Shown in pieces: positions 16,837 through 26,009 of a DNA stretch of 64,000 bases. Location: contig NZ_BAABJG010000003.1 of the NCBI RefSeq assembly GCF_039543185.1, forward strand, positions 550,362-614,361, written 5' to 3'. Each line of letters begins with the position of its first letter. Position 1 is the first letter of the stretch. Source of the stretch: Paenibacillus_S vulneris. Its GTDB lineage: Bacteria; Bacillota; Bacilli; Paenibacillales; NBRC-103111. The notes under the pieces are model-generated. The model was not told where the DNA came from. It made no database searches and worked only from the letters and a program-made list of their open reading frames with translations. The position numbers were made by a program, and so were the translations under genes.

Positions 16837-18417
16837 CTAGTTAATGAAATTCGCTTTCCTCAGCAAGCGTTTCAGCATTGCAGCAGATTGTGCGCGAGTA
16901 GCTTGTTTCGTAGGAGCAATAGTCGTATCGGTCATGCCGTCTACGATGCCCGCCTCGATAGCTTCGGCCATTTCCTGCTGAGCCCAAACGATTTGGTTCG
17001 AGTCGCTGAATTTAGCGAGCAGCTGTGCTTGACGATCCGAGGATACGTCCGGTTTAGCGCCTGCATAAGCCAGTGCGCGTACTACCATAGCAGCCAGCTC
17101 TTCGCGGTTGATAGGCTGGTTCGGTCTGAAGGTGTTGTCTTCGTAGCCATCAATGATTTTAGCATTAACAGCTGTTGCAACGACACTGGAGAACCAGTCT
17201 GTGGAAGCTACGTCCTTGAAGGAGCTTGCTCCTGTGTTTTGGTCAAGACCCAATGCGCGAACGACCAATGCTGCGAATTCTGCGCGGGTGATGCTGCGTT
17301 CAGGCTCGAAAGTCGTGTCAGTAACACCGTCAATGACGAGCTTGTTAGCAAGTAAATCGATGTAGGATTGTGCCCAATGGCCTTTGCTATCTGCAAAGCT
17401 TTTATTCAATTCAATAACAGTATAAATGCTGTTGCTGTTGCGTTTGATTGTAGCTACGCTGCTGTCTTCCGAAGAAGAGAACAAAGCAGGCACGAAGCTG
17501 AGCTTTTTGCTGGTTGGATCGAATACAACGGCAGTTGCTTTGGAAGAATCAACTGCTTTTGCAAGTGAAATCGTACGGCTGATGTAGTTGCTGCCCAGGT
17601 CGATTGCTTGGGATTTATCATCTTGGCCGACGGCTTCCAGAGTAAAGTCGACGGAATCGCTTGCTACAGTAGCGCCTAATGCAGCTGCAGCCGCTTTAAT
17701 GTCGCTTACGTTCGTGTCGCTTGCCGCTTTGATTCCCACTTTGATGAACATGTCGTCCGTCGTAATGGAAAGCTTGCTTGCAAGGTCACTCAAATTCAGT
17801 ACATAAATAGGAAGCGTATAAGTTCCTTTGCTGCCGGTGATTTTCAGCGCTTTATTCTTGTCGCCTACAAAATCAACTAGAGCTTTGGCTGGAATGAGGG
17901 CAATGTCGCCGCTCAATACCAATTCAACAACGTCGTTGTTAGTCAGCGCGGTTTTCAACGTATTAGCGTCGATAGATCCATCGGAAGGAACGCTGATGCT
18001 CGGTCCGGATGGAATATATCCGCCGCCACCACCGCCGCCGTGGCTACCACTGCCGCTTCCGCTGCTGCCGGTCGTGTTATAAACCGTATGATAGACGGAA
18101 TCCGTTACTTTTTCCAGCAGGTTCAAATATTGATAATAAGGAACGTTGGACAAAGAGAAATTGTAAGTGTACACACCCTCATATACGCTATATGTAGCGG
18201 AGTTGGCAGTACCTACATAGGTTCCGTTCGGGTCATACAGGTACACCTGCGCATTCACGCTGTATACATCGGAATAGACCGAACCGGAAACGGTGCCGTT
18301 GCGGTAAGTCACGTCTTTAAAACCGGTTGCCGCAAAAGCTAGAACGGGCAGTAATGCCGAGATGAGCATCATCAATACGGTTACTTGCGCCGTCTTTTTA
18401 AAGACAGCTGGCTTCAT
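16837..18417 (-). CDS. Secreted protein with three SLH domains
   Basis: Cell-surface protein of 526 residues. It begins with a signal peptide (MKPAVFKKTAQVTVLMMLIS through VLAFAATGF) and an N-terminal domain rich in Tyr, Ser and Val. A Gly-rich linker (SGSGSHGGGGGGG) leads to a middle domain of unknown type. Three C-terminal SLH repeats follow, starting FADSKGHWAQ, FKDVASTDWF and FSDSNQIVWA, which bind pyruvylated secondary wall polymer (family knowledge). I chose ATG 18417, ten bases after AGGAG. Upstream to 18650 there is no gene, and I saw no riboswitch I could name. Confidence 0.88.
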   Translation of the reverse strand: MKPAVFKKTAQVTVLMMLISALLPVLAFAATGFKDVTYRNGTVSGSVYSDVYSVNAQVYLYDPNGTYVGTANSATYSVYEGVYTYNFSLSNVPYYQYLNLLEKVTDSVYHTVYNTTGSSGSGSGSHGGGGGGGYIPSGPSISVPSDGSIDANTLKTALTNNDVVELVLSGDIALIPAKALVDFVGDKNKALKITGSKGTYTLPIYVLNLSDLASKLSITTDDMFIKVGIKAASDTNVSDIKAAAAALGATVASDSVDFTLEAVGQDDKSQAIDLGSNYISRTISLAKAVDSSKATAVVFDPTSKKLSFVPALFSSSEDSSVATIKRNSNSIYTVIELNKSFADSKGHWAQSYIDLLANKLVIDGVTDTTFEPERSITRAEFAALVVRALGLDQNTGASSFKDVASTDWFSSVVATAVNAKIIDGYEDNTFRPNQPINREELAAMVVRALAYAGAKPDVSSDRQAQLLAKFSDSNQIVWAQQEMAEAIEAGIVDGMTDTTIAPTKQATRAQSAAMLKRLLRKANFIN

Positions 18418-18650
18418 GAATGGTTCACTCCTATCTTTACCTGAAAAATGGTTTGAATGGCCGGTAGGCTCCTGCATCGAATACTTTCACCTCCTCCTTG
18501 CGAATTCTCAATTACAAACGTTCGAAAGCATTTCTTCTTTTGGGGTGGTCCCCGTGTGGAAATTTAATCCATGTGGAATATTCCCTCCCCTTAAGCTGAA
18601 ACACATGCTCGATCCTAACCTTGCTTTACCCCGCTTTAATGACAATGAAA

Positions 18651-18683
18651 CAAAAAAGAAAAAACCGTCCTTATCGGACGGTT
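18651..18683 (-). terminator. Terminator of the YjcZ-type peptide gene
   Basis: AACCGTCC and GGACGGTT form a stem; the minus-strand tail is TTTTTTC followed by more T. It lies just after the small gene at 18705. Confidence 0.85.
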
Positions 18684-18704
18684 GGTATGCCATGTTACTT
18701 AAAA

Positions 18705-18806
18705 TTAATAAAAGCAGCCTCTCAGAACGATGACCAAAAGAATGAAAAGGACCAGGATTACAGCTGTGGAAGTCCAGATGCCTCCTACTTCACCGACTCC
18801 TCCCAT
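18705..18806 (-). CDS. YjcZ-family sporulation-type membrane peptide (33 aa)
   Basis: A Gly-rich N-terminus (MGGVGEVGGIW) is followed by one hydrophobic helix, AVILVLFILLVIVLRGCFY, the pattern of the YjcZ/YhzC group found in spore formers. The start is the ATG after GAGGGGGTGAATTCA, a strong ribosome site. It has its own terminator. It is short enough to be missed by ORF callers. Confidence 0.72.
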   Translation of the reverse strand: MGGVGEVGGIWTSTAVILVLFILLVIVLRGCFY

Positions 18807-18949
18807 TGAATTCACCCCCTCAATCTGAAAAGTACTCTCCTGACATGATTTATAGTATGTAGGAGAGGGGGGAAGGTCTGTGCGTTGACCCATTTACGGC
18901 AAATTATGTGGGTGCGTATTAGGCGGTAAATGTAGTGGAGAGATGATTA

Positions 18950-20143
18950 TCAGGCCTCGACAGGTTTGAACGTCTTGAGGGGGAGCAGACAGAGAGCGAG
19001 CATCAGGCAGAGGAACGCCATAAAGAACGGGGAAGTATGGCTTCTCCAATGTCCGGCAACAATGGGTCCTATAAAAGCTCCGATAGAATAGGAAATCGAT
19101 AAAAATGAAAAAATGCGGCCGTACCGCTTGGCGCTTGAAAGAGCAGCCAGCAAGGAAGCGATGGATGGATATATGACTCCTTTGGCCATGCCGATCATGA
19201 ATAAAGAGACATGAAGGGGAATCGGCCAATTCACGGACATGCCGAAAAAGATAAAGGCCAATGCAAGGCTCCCCATGCTGGTTCGCAGAAAAGGCGAGAT
19301 CCGGTTAATAAACAGCATGCTGAGCGTTACCAGCGCTCCAAGGCTGACTAGAGAAAACAAAATTCCCGAAGTCAGAATCGATTGGCTCGCTTCCTTCATA
19401 AGCGGAAGCTCGAAAAATAAAATCCCTTGTGAACAGGAGAGTGCGAGAGGAATGCCAAAAAACAGCCAAGGGACCCCTTGCTTCCCGATGTCCTGAACGG
19501 ATGGGTCTGCGTTTTCCGTTGAGGCCGGAAGAGCTTCGTGTCCATGTATGGATGCGGCCAGGGAAGTTTCCCGATAGGCCGGTTCTTTAACGCCGAATAT
19601 CGCCAATACCCCGGTAATAATAAGAAGCCACCCGAGAAGGTTGAACGATTGGACAAAGCCCAGCTTGGCTACCAGATAAGCGCCTGCAGCCGGACTCAGC
19701 ACGGAGGCCATCGTATGAACGAAGCCGTTGCCTGCCATCAGCTTGCTCTGCTGCACCTTATCCTTGGCGATTTTGGCGAGCATAGATAGGCAAGCAGGCG
19801 ACAGGAAGGCCAGTACGAAGCCGCTGACCGATCGGATGTAGAGCAGCTGCCACGGATCGGTAACACGGGATTGAACTAATAGCAGGATACCTGCTACAAT
19901 CAGGCTAAACACAATAAACCGTTTGCTGCCATACTTATCGACACCGTAGCCTGCCAGCAGGTTTCCGGGAAGATGAGTAATGGAATACACACCTAATATA
20001 AGTCCAATGAAGGATGGGACGGCACCGAGAGAAATAGCGAACGGCGACAAGATGGGGTATTGTGCATGGAGATCGAAAAAGGCGACAAACATAAACAAAT
20101 ACAGCCATATTGCGGTTTTCAACATCTTCACCTCGTATCTCAT
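18950..20143 (-). CDS. MFS transporter
   Basis: Twelve-helix major facilitator of about 397 residues. The loop-2/3 motif is AGYGVDKYGSKRFIV (G-x-x-x-D-R/K-x-G). The second half starts after a hydrophilic centre near residue 190. The substrate is unknown. The start is uncertain: a TTG at 20161, ATG at 20143 and ATG at 20125 are all possible and none has a well-spaced ribosome site. The gene stands alone between the YjcZ gene and the divergent membrane-protein cluster. Confidence 0.85.
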   Translation of the reverse strand: MRYEVKMLKTAIWLYLFMFVAFFDLHAQYPILSPFAISLGAVPSFIGLILGVYSITHLPGNLLAGYGVDKYGSKRFIVFSLIVAGILLLVQSRVTDPWQLLYIRSVSGFVLAFLSPACLSMLAKIAKDKVQQSKLMAGNGFVHTMASVLSPAAGAYLVAKLGFVQSFNLLGWLLIITGVLAIFGVKEPAYRETSLAASIHGHEALPASTENADPSVQDIGKQGVPWLFFGIPLALSCSQGILFFELPLMKEASQSILTSGILFSLVSLGALVTLSMLFINRISPFLRTSMGSLALAFIFFGMSVNWPIPLHVSLFMIGMAKGVIYPSIASLLAALSSAKRYGRIFSFLSISYSIGAFIGPIVAGHWRSHTSPFFMAFLCLMLALCLLPLKTFKPVEA

Positions 20144-20289
20144 GTTTGTGAATCGGTTCAACGGAATGCCTTATCATTACTTGTACGTGACGAGCCTTAG
20201 GGTTAGTACCATTATTTTGCAACCCTTTGCGCCGGCGTACGTACAATTCATCGATACGCGTGTTTCGTGATCAAGAAAGGCGGCTTACA

Positions 20290-20448
20290 GTGGATCCGGT
20301 TATTCTTATGTTGCTAGCACTTATCGTCCTCATCGCTTTATTGCGATTGCGATCCACCTACCGCAAGGCAAGACGGGCGGACAAGTCGGAGCATATCCAA
20401 CAAAGGCTTGCGGAGCTAAGGCGCCGTAGAGAAGAAGACAATCAGTAA
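20290..20448 (+). CDS. Small single-span membrane protein (52 aa)
   Basis: One N-terminal helix (VILMLLALIVLIALLRL) is followed by a highly charged Arg/Lys/Glu tail, HIQQRLAELRRRREED. It starts at GTG 20290 with an AAAGGCGG site. It is first of three closely spaced plus-strand genes ending in the transglutaminase. I do not recognise a family. Confidence 0.6.
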   Translation: MDPVILMLLALIVLIALLRLRSTYRKARRADKSEHIQQRLAELRRRREEDNQ

Positions 20449-20497
20449 GGGCAATCAGGGGAACAAAAAAAGGTTACGCTTAGAGGAGAGATGGAAG

Positions 20498-20920
20498 TTG
20501 GATTTTTTAATGTCGTTTTTGCAGGATCGTTGGTTTATTATTGTCGGCGCGATCATCGTTTTGTTTTTGGTTATTAAAATTGTAAAAACCGTCGTGAAAT
20601 GGATTATCGTACTGGCTGTACTTGCGGGGCTGTTCTACTACGGAGCAGATTATAAGGATCAATTGATGGAGATGGGAACCGCAGTGACGGCGGAGGCGAA
20701 GAATCAAGCCTTGAAGGCGATTTCCGGGGAAATGAAGGACGCACAGTACAAGCAGAACCCGGACGGTACCTTTACCGTAACGACAAAAAGCTTGAAGCTC
20801 GAAGGCAATCCGGAATCCAATGAGGTTAAGGTTACCTTCATGAATCAGACCTTCACCATGAAAATGGATGATGTCATTAACGCGCTTATCGAACAAGCCA
20901 AGAAAAATACGAAGATTTAA
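20498..20920 (+). CDS. Membrane-anchored protein of unknown function
   Basis: The protein has 140 residues, with an N-terminal membrane region (FIIVGAIIVLFLVIKIVKTV and WIIVLAVLAGLFYYGA) and an extracellular-type domain containing YKQNPDGTFTVTTKSLKLEG. The start is TTG 20498 after AGGAGAG; an ATG at 20510 is possible. It probably forms an operon with the transglutaminase gene 38 bases downstream. Confidence 0.65.
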   Translation: MDFLMSFLQDRWFIIVGAIIVLFLVIKIVKTVVKWIIVLAVLAGLFYYGADYKDQLMEMGTAVTAEAKNQALKAISGEMKDAQYKQNPDGTFTVTTKSLKLEGNPESNEVKVTFMNQTFTMKMDDVINALIEQAKKNTKI

Positions 20921-20958
20921 CCCTGCAGCTTGCAGCGGAATACAAGTGAGGTGAGAAT

Positions 20959-22116
20959 GTGACGGATTGGATCGGCGTTATCGGATCGACCAACTGGATA
21001 ACCCTGCTATTAGCGGCCACGTTACTAGTTTCCGTTATCCAAGGGATGTTTCGCGGAGCCTCCTCCTCTGCACGCCATTTGATGCTGATGGTAGCTGAGG
21101 CCGTCGCCGTCGTTGTTAGTGTGCTTCTTGCCTGGCGGATAGCTTCCTGGCTGTCGCCGAAGGTGCAGGCATGGCTAATCTCGCTTCAGTTGGTCATTCC
21201 TGCAACGGATATAGGCTTCTTCCAGCAGCTGTATTATACATTTATGACAAGTGTGAGGGATTTTACGCTGCTGCGTTACGGCGTACTGTTCGTCCTTGGG
21301 TATATGCTGCTGAAGCAGCTGCTGTATCGGATCATCGATCCCGTCATGGACGGCTGGGTCGCCGAGACATTAAGACATGATGCGCGTCGCCGGGGCGGGG
21401 GGCCTACCTTGATCAGCAGCATTCTTGGCGGGGTTATCGGCTGCGTGACCGGGCTTGGCCGCTCGCTGCTTATTATAGCCGTGCTGTTCATCGCTGCCAC
21501 ATTATTTCCACAGACACCGGCGGCCAACTACATCCAGGCTTCGGACTTATATCAAAAAGGTGCCAACGAGATCATTCGTCCGGTAACCGGGGATTTTCTC
21601 GCAAGCCGGCTGCCTGTGTTTACCAGAGCGGTCGAACAGGAATTCGATAATATCCTGCAGCGCAAGTATGAGGTGCTGGATGCCAAAATTCCCAATAATA
21701 TCGCTGAGGCTGCCAAAGAGATTACAGCCAAAGCCGGGACGGACGAGGAAAAGGCTCGTCTGCTGTACCGCTATGTAGGGACGCGGATTCAGTATGATTG
21801 GGATAAAGTCAACCTGTATGAGCAGCAGAGGATTTGGAAGGAGCAAACGCCGGAAGAAACCTTTGCGACGAAGAAAGGCGTATGTATCGATTTTTCCCGC
21901 TTGTATGCGGTAATGGCCCGTTCCGCCGGTCTTGATGTGAAGGTAGTGACGGGGCTTGGCTATGACGGGCGCGGCGGATATGGTCCTCATGCCTGGAATG
22001 AAGTCTATTTGTCGGAGAGCAAGAAATGGGTGCCGCTGGACTCGACCTGGGTCGCCAGCGGAGGCAATTGGTTTAACCCGCCGAATTTTAATGAAACGCA
22101 CATTCGTGAAGCTTAG
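20959..22116 (+). CDS. Membrane protein with C-terminal transglutaminase-like domain
   Basis: The protein has 385 residues. The first 180 hold four or so membrane helices, with a pattern reminiscent of CvpA (VIQGMFRGASSSARHL). The C-terminal third is a transglutaminase/protease-like domain with the Cys-His-Asp triad: Cys in KKGVCIDFSRLYAVMAR, His in GPHAWNEVYL and Asp in WVPLDSTW. Such domains act as cysteine proteases or cross-linkers at the cell surface (family knowledge). The start is GTG 20959. A terminator follows. Confidence 0.85.
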   Translation: MTDWIGVIGSTNWITLLLAATLLVSVIQGMFRGASSSARHLMLMVAEAVAVVVSVLLAWRIASWLSPKVQAWLISLQLVIPATDIGFFQQLYYTFMTSVRDFTLLRYGVLFVLGYMLLKQLLYRIIDPVMDGWVAETLRHDARRRGGGPTLISSILGGVIGCVTGLGRSLLIIAVLFIAATLFPQTPAANYIQASDLYQKGANEIIRPVTGDFLASRLPVFTRAVEQEFDNILQRKYEVLDAKIPNNIAEAAKEITAKAGTDEEKARLLYRYVGTRIQYDWDKVNLYEQQRIWKEQTPEETFATKKGVCIDFSRLYAVMARSAGLDVKVVTGLGYDGRGGYGPHAWNEVYLSESKKWVPLDSTWVASGGNWFNPPNFNETHIREA

Positions 22117-22124
22117 CTTAAGAA

Positions 22125-22167
22125 GGCCGGACCTCTCCGATGCGTATGGGGGAGTGCCGGCTTTTTC
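22125..22167 (+). terminator. Terminator after the transglutaminase gene
   Basis: GGCCGGACCTCTCC pairs imperfectly with GGGGGAGTGCCGGC, followed by TTTTTCTCTTTC. Confidence 0.8.
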
Positions 22168-22283
22168 TCTTTCGGGCAAAGTATGATAAACTAGAGAGGA
22201 TTCGCATTTTTGGCGGAATATTGTCGAAAATAAGCGTTTTTATGGATGTTCTTGGGAGAAATACGGCAAAGGAGTACATTCGG

Positions 22284-22997
22284 ATGTTACCAAAACCAAT
22301 AGAAGCGTATAAAGCCGTCTTTTTTGACGTAGGGGATACGCTGATGACGATACCGGCATCAAGAATTATTATGCAGCAATTTCTGGCAAGCCGTTCCCTT
22401 CATCGGGGGGAGGAGCAGGTGGGGGATCTGTTCACCGAAGCGTTCCGGCTGTTTTACTACGGGAAGCAGCTGGATCCTTTTGAAGCATGCACGCCGGAAT
22501 CGGACCGGGCTTTCTGGATGAAGATTTATCACTACATATTGGAAAAGCTCGGCGTTCATGAGGAAGATTGGACCGAGGACCAGATTCACGAATGCTGCCA
22601 CGGACTTTATGATTTATTCACAGGACCGGAGCCATACCAATTGTTCGAGGATGTCCAGGAAAGCATTGCTGCGCTGAAGGATCGGGGATTACGCCTGGGT
22701 ATTATTTCCAACTTCGCTGCAACGCTGCCCGATATTCTGGAGCATAAAGGCATTTTGCATCATTTTGACCCTGTTATTGTGTCCACACTGGTCGGCTTGG
22801 AGAAGCCGGACCCGGCCATATTCCACCTGGCACTGGAGCGTTCCGGCTTATCGGCGGCCGATGTGCTCTATGTAGGGGATCATGATTTGAACGATATTTG
22901 GGCGCCGAATCAGGCGGGTATCGATGCTGTCAAAATCAAACGTTACGATTATCACTCGGGCATTGGCATTCATTCATTACGTGAGCTGCTCGGGTAA
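22284..22997 (+). CDS. HAD family hydrolase
   Basis: Cytosolic phosphatase-type enzyme of 237 residues. Motif I is FFDVGDTL (nucleophile Asp), motif II is ISNF, motif III is the Lys in GLEKPDP and motif IV is VGDHDLND. A helical cap lies between motifs I and II. I start it at ATG 22284, nine bases after AAGGAG; longer in-frame starts overlap the upstream terminator. The substrate is unknown. Confidence 0.87.
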   Translation: MLPKPIEAYKAVFFDVGDTLMTIPASRIIMQQFLASRSLHRGEEQVGDLFTEAFRLFYYGKQLDPFEACTPESDRAFWMKIYHYILEKLGVHEEDWTEDQIHECCHGLYDLFTGPEPYQLFEDVQESIAALKDRGLRLGIISNFAATLPDILEHKGILHHFDPVIVSTLVGLEKPDPAIFHLALERSGLSAADVLYVGDHDLNDIWAPNQAGIDAVKIKRYDYHSGIGIHSLRELLG

Positions 22998-23018
22998 TAG
23001 TAAAGGAGCTGTCACATC

Positions 23019-25061
23019 ATGAGAAAGTCCATGTCGACGGATGATCCGCAAAAGCATGAAACGAACAAGCGGCGTCATTTTACCGTTCGGATTAATTTAT
23101 TGTTCTTCTGTACGTTCTTTTTATTTTCCGTCCTTATTGTCAGACTCGCTATTCTTCAATTCGTAGAGGGCAAGCAGCTGAAGGCTGCAGAGGCCCAGAC
23201 GACCAAGCGGGATACGCCGATCGCCCCGATACGCGGCAACATCTTCGATAGCAACGGGAATCCTCTGGCTTACACCAGCTCCACGCAGTCGCTCTATTTT
23301 CGGATGGAATCCGACCAGAAGAAGGATGAGGTTATTGCCTTGGCCAAAAGGCTGGAGGAATTGTTCAAGCAGTTCGGCGATCCTGCCAAGGCTCCTTTGA
23401 CGGCGGCGGATATTATTAAAGCGATGGACGTCGGGTATGATCTGGACAAAAATTCCACCACAGCCCCAAGCTACTCCTTCGTTCCGCGGCGGATTAAATC
23501 GGGCTTGACGGACAAGGAGATCGCTTTTTTGCTGGAGCATCGGGACGAGCTGAAATGGCTCGAGGTTATGGAGGAAAGTGTCCGGAACTATGATCCTTCG
23601 CAAATCGCGGTTCAGCTTGTCGGGTACATGAGGCCGTTTTCTCAGGCAAGAGAGCCTAAGAACGGACTTGATTTCTATAAAAATAAAAACAATACCGAGG
23701 GATACCTGGATACAGAGGATGTCGGGTATGACGGTATCGAGCTGATGTATCAGGAGGAATTGCGCGGGAAGAACGGGATGAAAACCTATCCTGTCAACGC
23801 GTCCCAAAAAATCATCGGAAAGGTCTCTATTGAACCGCCTAAGAAAGGCAACAATCTGATCTTGACGATTAATAAAGATATTCAGCAGGTCGCCCAAAAG
23901 GCGATTATGGACCAATTGGCTTATGCGAAGTCCGCTACAGCCCGCGCCTCGCATTACGGCTATGCGCCTAATGCCAGGGCCGGCTATGCCGTCGCTATGG
24001 AAGTCGACACAGGGCGGGTCGTGACTATGGCCAGCATGCCGGATTATTATCCCGGCGTATGGAGCGGAGGGCTGTCCTCGGAGGAATACCGCCGCATCCA
24101 GCCTTTTATTAACAACGGCACCATAACGACCGCTTATCCGGATTATCCGGAAAACGAATTGAAAAATCACCCGACCTCCATCGTTTATGTCGGTTCCATC
24201 ATTAAGCCGCTGTCCGTGCTGATAGGGTTAAACGAAGGATTGTTTGGAGTGAACACGACCTATAACGATACAGGGGAGTTCACCTACGGTAAAGATAACA
24301 ACGCCAAGCTGACCAACTCGGACCGTGCGGCTTACGGACCGATTAATGCAGCGGACGCCATCTGGCATTCGTCGAATACGTTCATGTCGGCAATGATCGG
24401 TAATCCGCTGTACATGCGCAGCGGCCAAAAGGCCGTCGACATTTGGGAGTCCTACTTGAACAAGTTCGGACTCGGCGTCCTGACGGGCAGCGGATTGCCG
24501 CGAGAATCGGCGGGGATCAGCGAATTCAAGACGAATACGAAGGAGACGCTGCAATCCCGGATGGTCTACGCATCCTGGGGCCAGAACGAGAAATATACGA
24601 CGCTCCAGATGGCGCAGTACGCAGCAACGCTCGCCAACCGCGGCAAAAAAATGAAGCCGCTCCTGGTCGACAAAATCGAAACCTACGACTTCCAGCCGGT
24701 TAAGGAAATGAAGCCGGAGGTGCTGGAGGAAACGACGTTCCCTAATGCATACTGGGATTCGATTACCAGGGGGATGCTTAAGGTTAATGTGCAGGGCTTC
24801 GAGGGCTTCCCTTATTCGGTGGCCCGCAAAACGGGTACGTCCACCCAATCGGTCGGCGGCAAAATGATCGACAATGCGGTCTTTATAGCCTATGCGCCTG
24901 CCGAAAAGCCGAAGCTTGCCGTAGCGGTCGTCGTACCGGAGGGCGGCTTCGGGGCGTGGAACGCGGCTCCGATTGCGCGCAAAATTTTCGATGCTTACGA
25001 TCAAGCTTACGGTCTGGACGGTGTGCCTAAAGGCAAGCAATCGGAAACTCCCAAGCCGTAA
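23019..25061 (+). CDS. Class B penicillin-binding protein (transpeptidase)
   Basis: Membrane-anchored peptidoglycan transpeptidase of 680 residues. One N-terminal helix (INLLFFCTFFLFSVLIVRLA) is followed by the dimerisation domain beginning IAPIRGNIFDSNGNPLAY. Transpeptidase motifs are SxxK as GSIIKPLS, SxN as HSSNTF and KTG as ARKTGTSTQ. It resembles the PbpA/PBP2 elongation-type proteins more than SpoVD, as no PASTA domain follows. The ATG lies 21 bases after the HAD stop. Confidence 0.9.
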   Translation: MRKSMSTDDPQKHETNKRRHFTVRINLLFFCTFFLFSVLIVRLAILQFVEGKQLKAAEAQTTKRDTPIAPIRGNIFDSNGNPLAYTSSTQSLYFRMESDQKKDEVIALAKRLEELFKQFGDPAKAPLTAADIIKAMDVGYDLDKNSTTAPSYSFVPRRIKSGLTDKEIAFLLEHRDELKWLEVMEESVRNYDPSQIAVQLVGYMRPFSQAREPKNGLDFYKNKNNTEGYLDTEDVGYDGIELMYQEELRGKNGMKTYPVNASQKIIGKVSIEPPKKGNNLILTINKDIQQVAQKAIMDQLAYAKSATARASHYGYAPNARAGYAVAMEVDTGRVVTMASMPDYYPGVWSGGLSSEEYRRIQPFINNGTITTAYPDYPENELKNHPTSIVYVGSIIKPLSVLIGLNEGLFGVNTTYNDTGEFTYGKDNNAKLTNSDRAAYGPINAADAIWHSSNTFMSAMIGNPLYMRSGQKAVDIWESYLNKFGLGVLTGSGLPRESAGISEFKTNTKETLQSRMVYASWGQNEKYTTLQMAQYAATLANRGKKMKPLLVDKIETYDFQPVKEMKPEVLEETTFPNAYWDSITRGMLKVNVQGFEGFPYSVARKTGTSTQSVGGKMIDNAVFIAYAPAEKPKLAVAVVVPEGGFGAWNAAPIARKIFDAYDQAYGLDGVPKGKQSETPKP

Positions 25062-25100
25062 GCTCTCATCTAAAAAAGTGTTAGAAGTCGCACATACAAC

Positions 25101-25152
25101 CAAGGGGTAGCGTAGTAATCTGTAAAGAACAGATCATTACTATCCTTGGAGG
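25101..25152 (+). promoter_or_regulatory. Long hairpin leading into the ribosome site of the hemerythrin-like gene
   Basis: CCAAGG and TAGTAATCTGT on the 5' arm can pair with ACAGATCATTACTA and CCTTGG on the 3' arm. The GGAGG ribosome site starts within or directly after the 3' arm. There is no T tract, so it is not a terminator. A role in translation control or mRNA stability is inference. Confidence 0.45.
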
Positions 25153-25163
25153 TGCGAAGAACC

Positions 25164-25703
25164 ATGAACATGCACGACAAGCCGGAGGCTGCGTCGGTAA
25201 CCGCTCATCCTAACGGGCTTTACGAGCTGGTGGACCGTTTGAAGCTGGAGCATGCCGAGTTAATGCAGGTGCTGCTGAAAATGAAAGAGCAGTCGATCCA
25301 AGCCGAGCAGGAAGCCGACAAGGGCAAGGCAAGGGGAACGCTGGTGCATTTGAGGCTGTGGGCGATGGCTTTTCAGGAGGAGCTGGACCGCCATTCCAAA
25401 TGGGAGGAAGAGGTGCTCTACCCATTCTTGAATGTCTATTTCCATAAGCAGAACAAGCCGACGATCGTACCTTCCTTATGGATGCTGGAGAAAGACCATG
25501 AGCGGGCGATGGATCATTTGAGCTCGTTCTTCAGAGCCGTTCACGCGCTCAAGCCGGATTCGGACGCGATGCAGATCAAACGCGCCGGAGCTTATTTGAC
25601 CCAGGCTTGTCGTATCCTTATCGATCATCTGGAGAAGGAAGAGGAGTTTGTTTTTCCTTTGACGGAGCGGGTACTCACCGATATCGATTATTTATTTTCA
25701 TGA
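25164..25703 (+). CDS. Hemerythrin HHE-domain protein
   Basis: Four-helix non-heme diiron-type protein of 179 residues. Candidate ligands are His and Glu in KLEHAEL, RHSKWEEEVLYPF, EKDHERAMDHL and IDHLEKEEEFVFP, one per helix as expected for the fold. Members bind O2 or NO or act in redox sensing (family knowledge). I chose ATG 25164 after GGAGGTG. The long hairpin described at 25101 covers the leader. Confidence 0.85.
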   Translation: MNMHDKPEAASVTAHPNGLYELVDRLKLEHAELMQVLLKMKEQSIQAEQEADKGKARGTLVHLRLWAMAFQEELDRHSKWEEEVLYPFLNVYFHKQNKPTIVPSLWMLEKDHERAMDHLSSFFRAVHALKPDSDAMQIKRAGAYLTQACRILIDHLEKEEEFVFPLTERVLTDIDYLFS

Positions 25704-25778
25704 GCCCTATAAAGTGAGGGGCGAATCTGAACCTGGCATTTTGCGGGTAAACCCAAAATGTATTCACTCTATATTATT

Positions 25779-25809
25779 AAAAAAAGGGGCGCTTTTTTAG
25801 CGCTCCCGT
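25779..25809 (-). terminator. Minus-strand terminator-like stem upstream of structured repeat copy 2
   Basis: GGGAGCGC and GCGCCCC pair in the minus-strand sense, followed by TTTTTTT. It could end an antisense transcript that reads from the aminopeptidase gene through the RNA-like repeat. Upstream, CATTTTG..CAAAATG near 25737-25760 forms another small stem after the hemerythrin-like gene. Confidence 0.55.
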
Positions 25810-25816
25810 GTTGTTT

Positions 25817-25999
25817 AGAAACCTGTTTTGCGAGAACTATGCTATATGGAGGTGGGGGATGCCTCGGAAGAGTTTACGTCCGCCTTTGAAACCCGTGAAA
25901 ATACCGCTCAACATGATCACCTTTCACGGGTTTCAACAGCGGCTGGAGGGGCATATCCCACTGGAGTAGATTGTCATAGTTTAATTTCTACGGGTTTCT
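25817..25999 (+). ncRNA. Structured RNA-like repeat, copy 2 (complete)
   Basis: The 183-base element can fold as a long rod. AGAAACC at the 5' edge pairs with GGTTTCT at the 3' edge, AACTAT with ATAGTT, and GGTGGGGGATGCC with GGCATATCCCACT (with wobble pairs). The inner perfect 15-bp stem TTGAAACCCGTGAAA/TTTCACGGGTTTCAA closes a loop of about 20 bases. The core between stems (CCTCGGAAGAGTTTACGTCC and AACAGCGGCTGGAGGGGC) matches copy 1 exactly. A plus-strand terminator follows at once. There is no coding potential. No convincing promoter is visible. The RNA family is not recognised. Confidence 0.65.
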
Positions 26000-26009
26000 A
26001 AACAGACAA

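Noticed and set aside
18420..18650. Cyclic-di-GMP or cobalamin riboswitch upstream of the SLH gene
   Set aside because: The GC-rich stems present do not match the known conserved cores.
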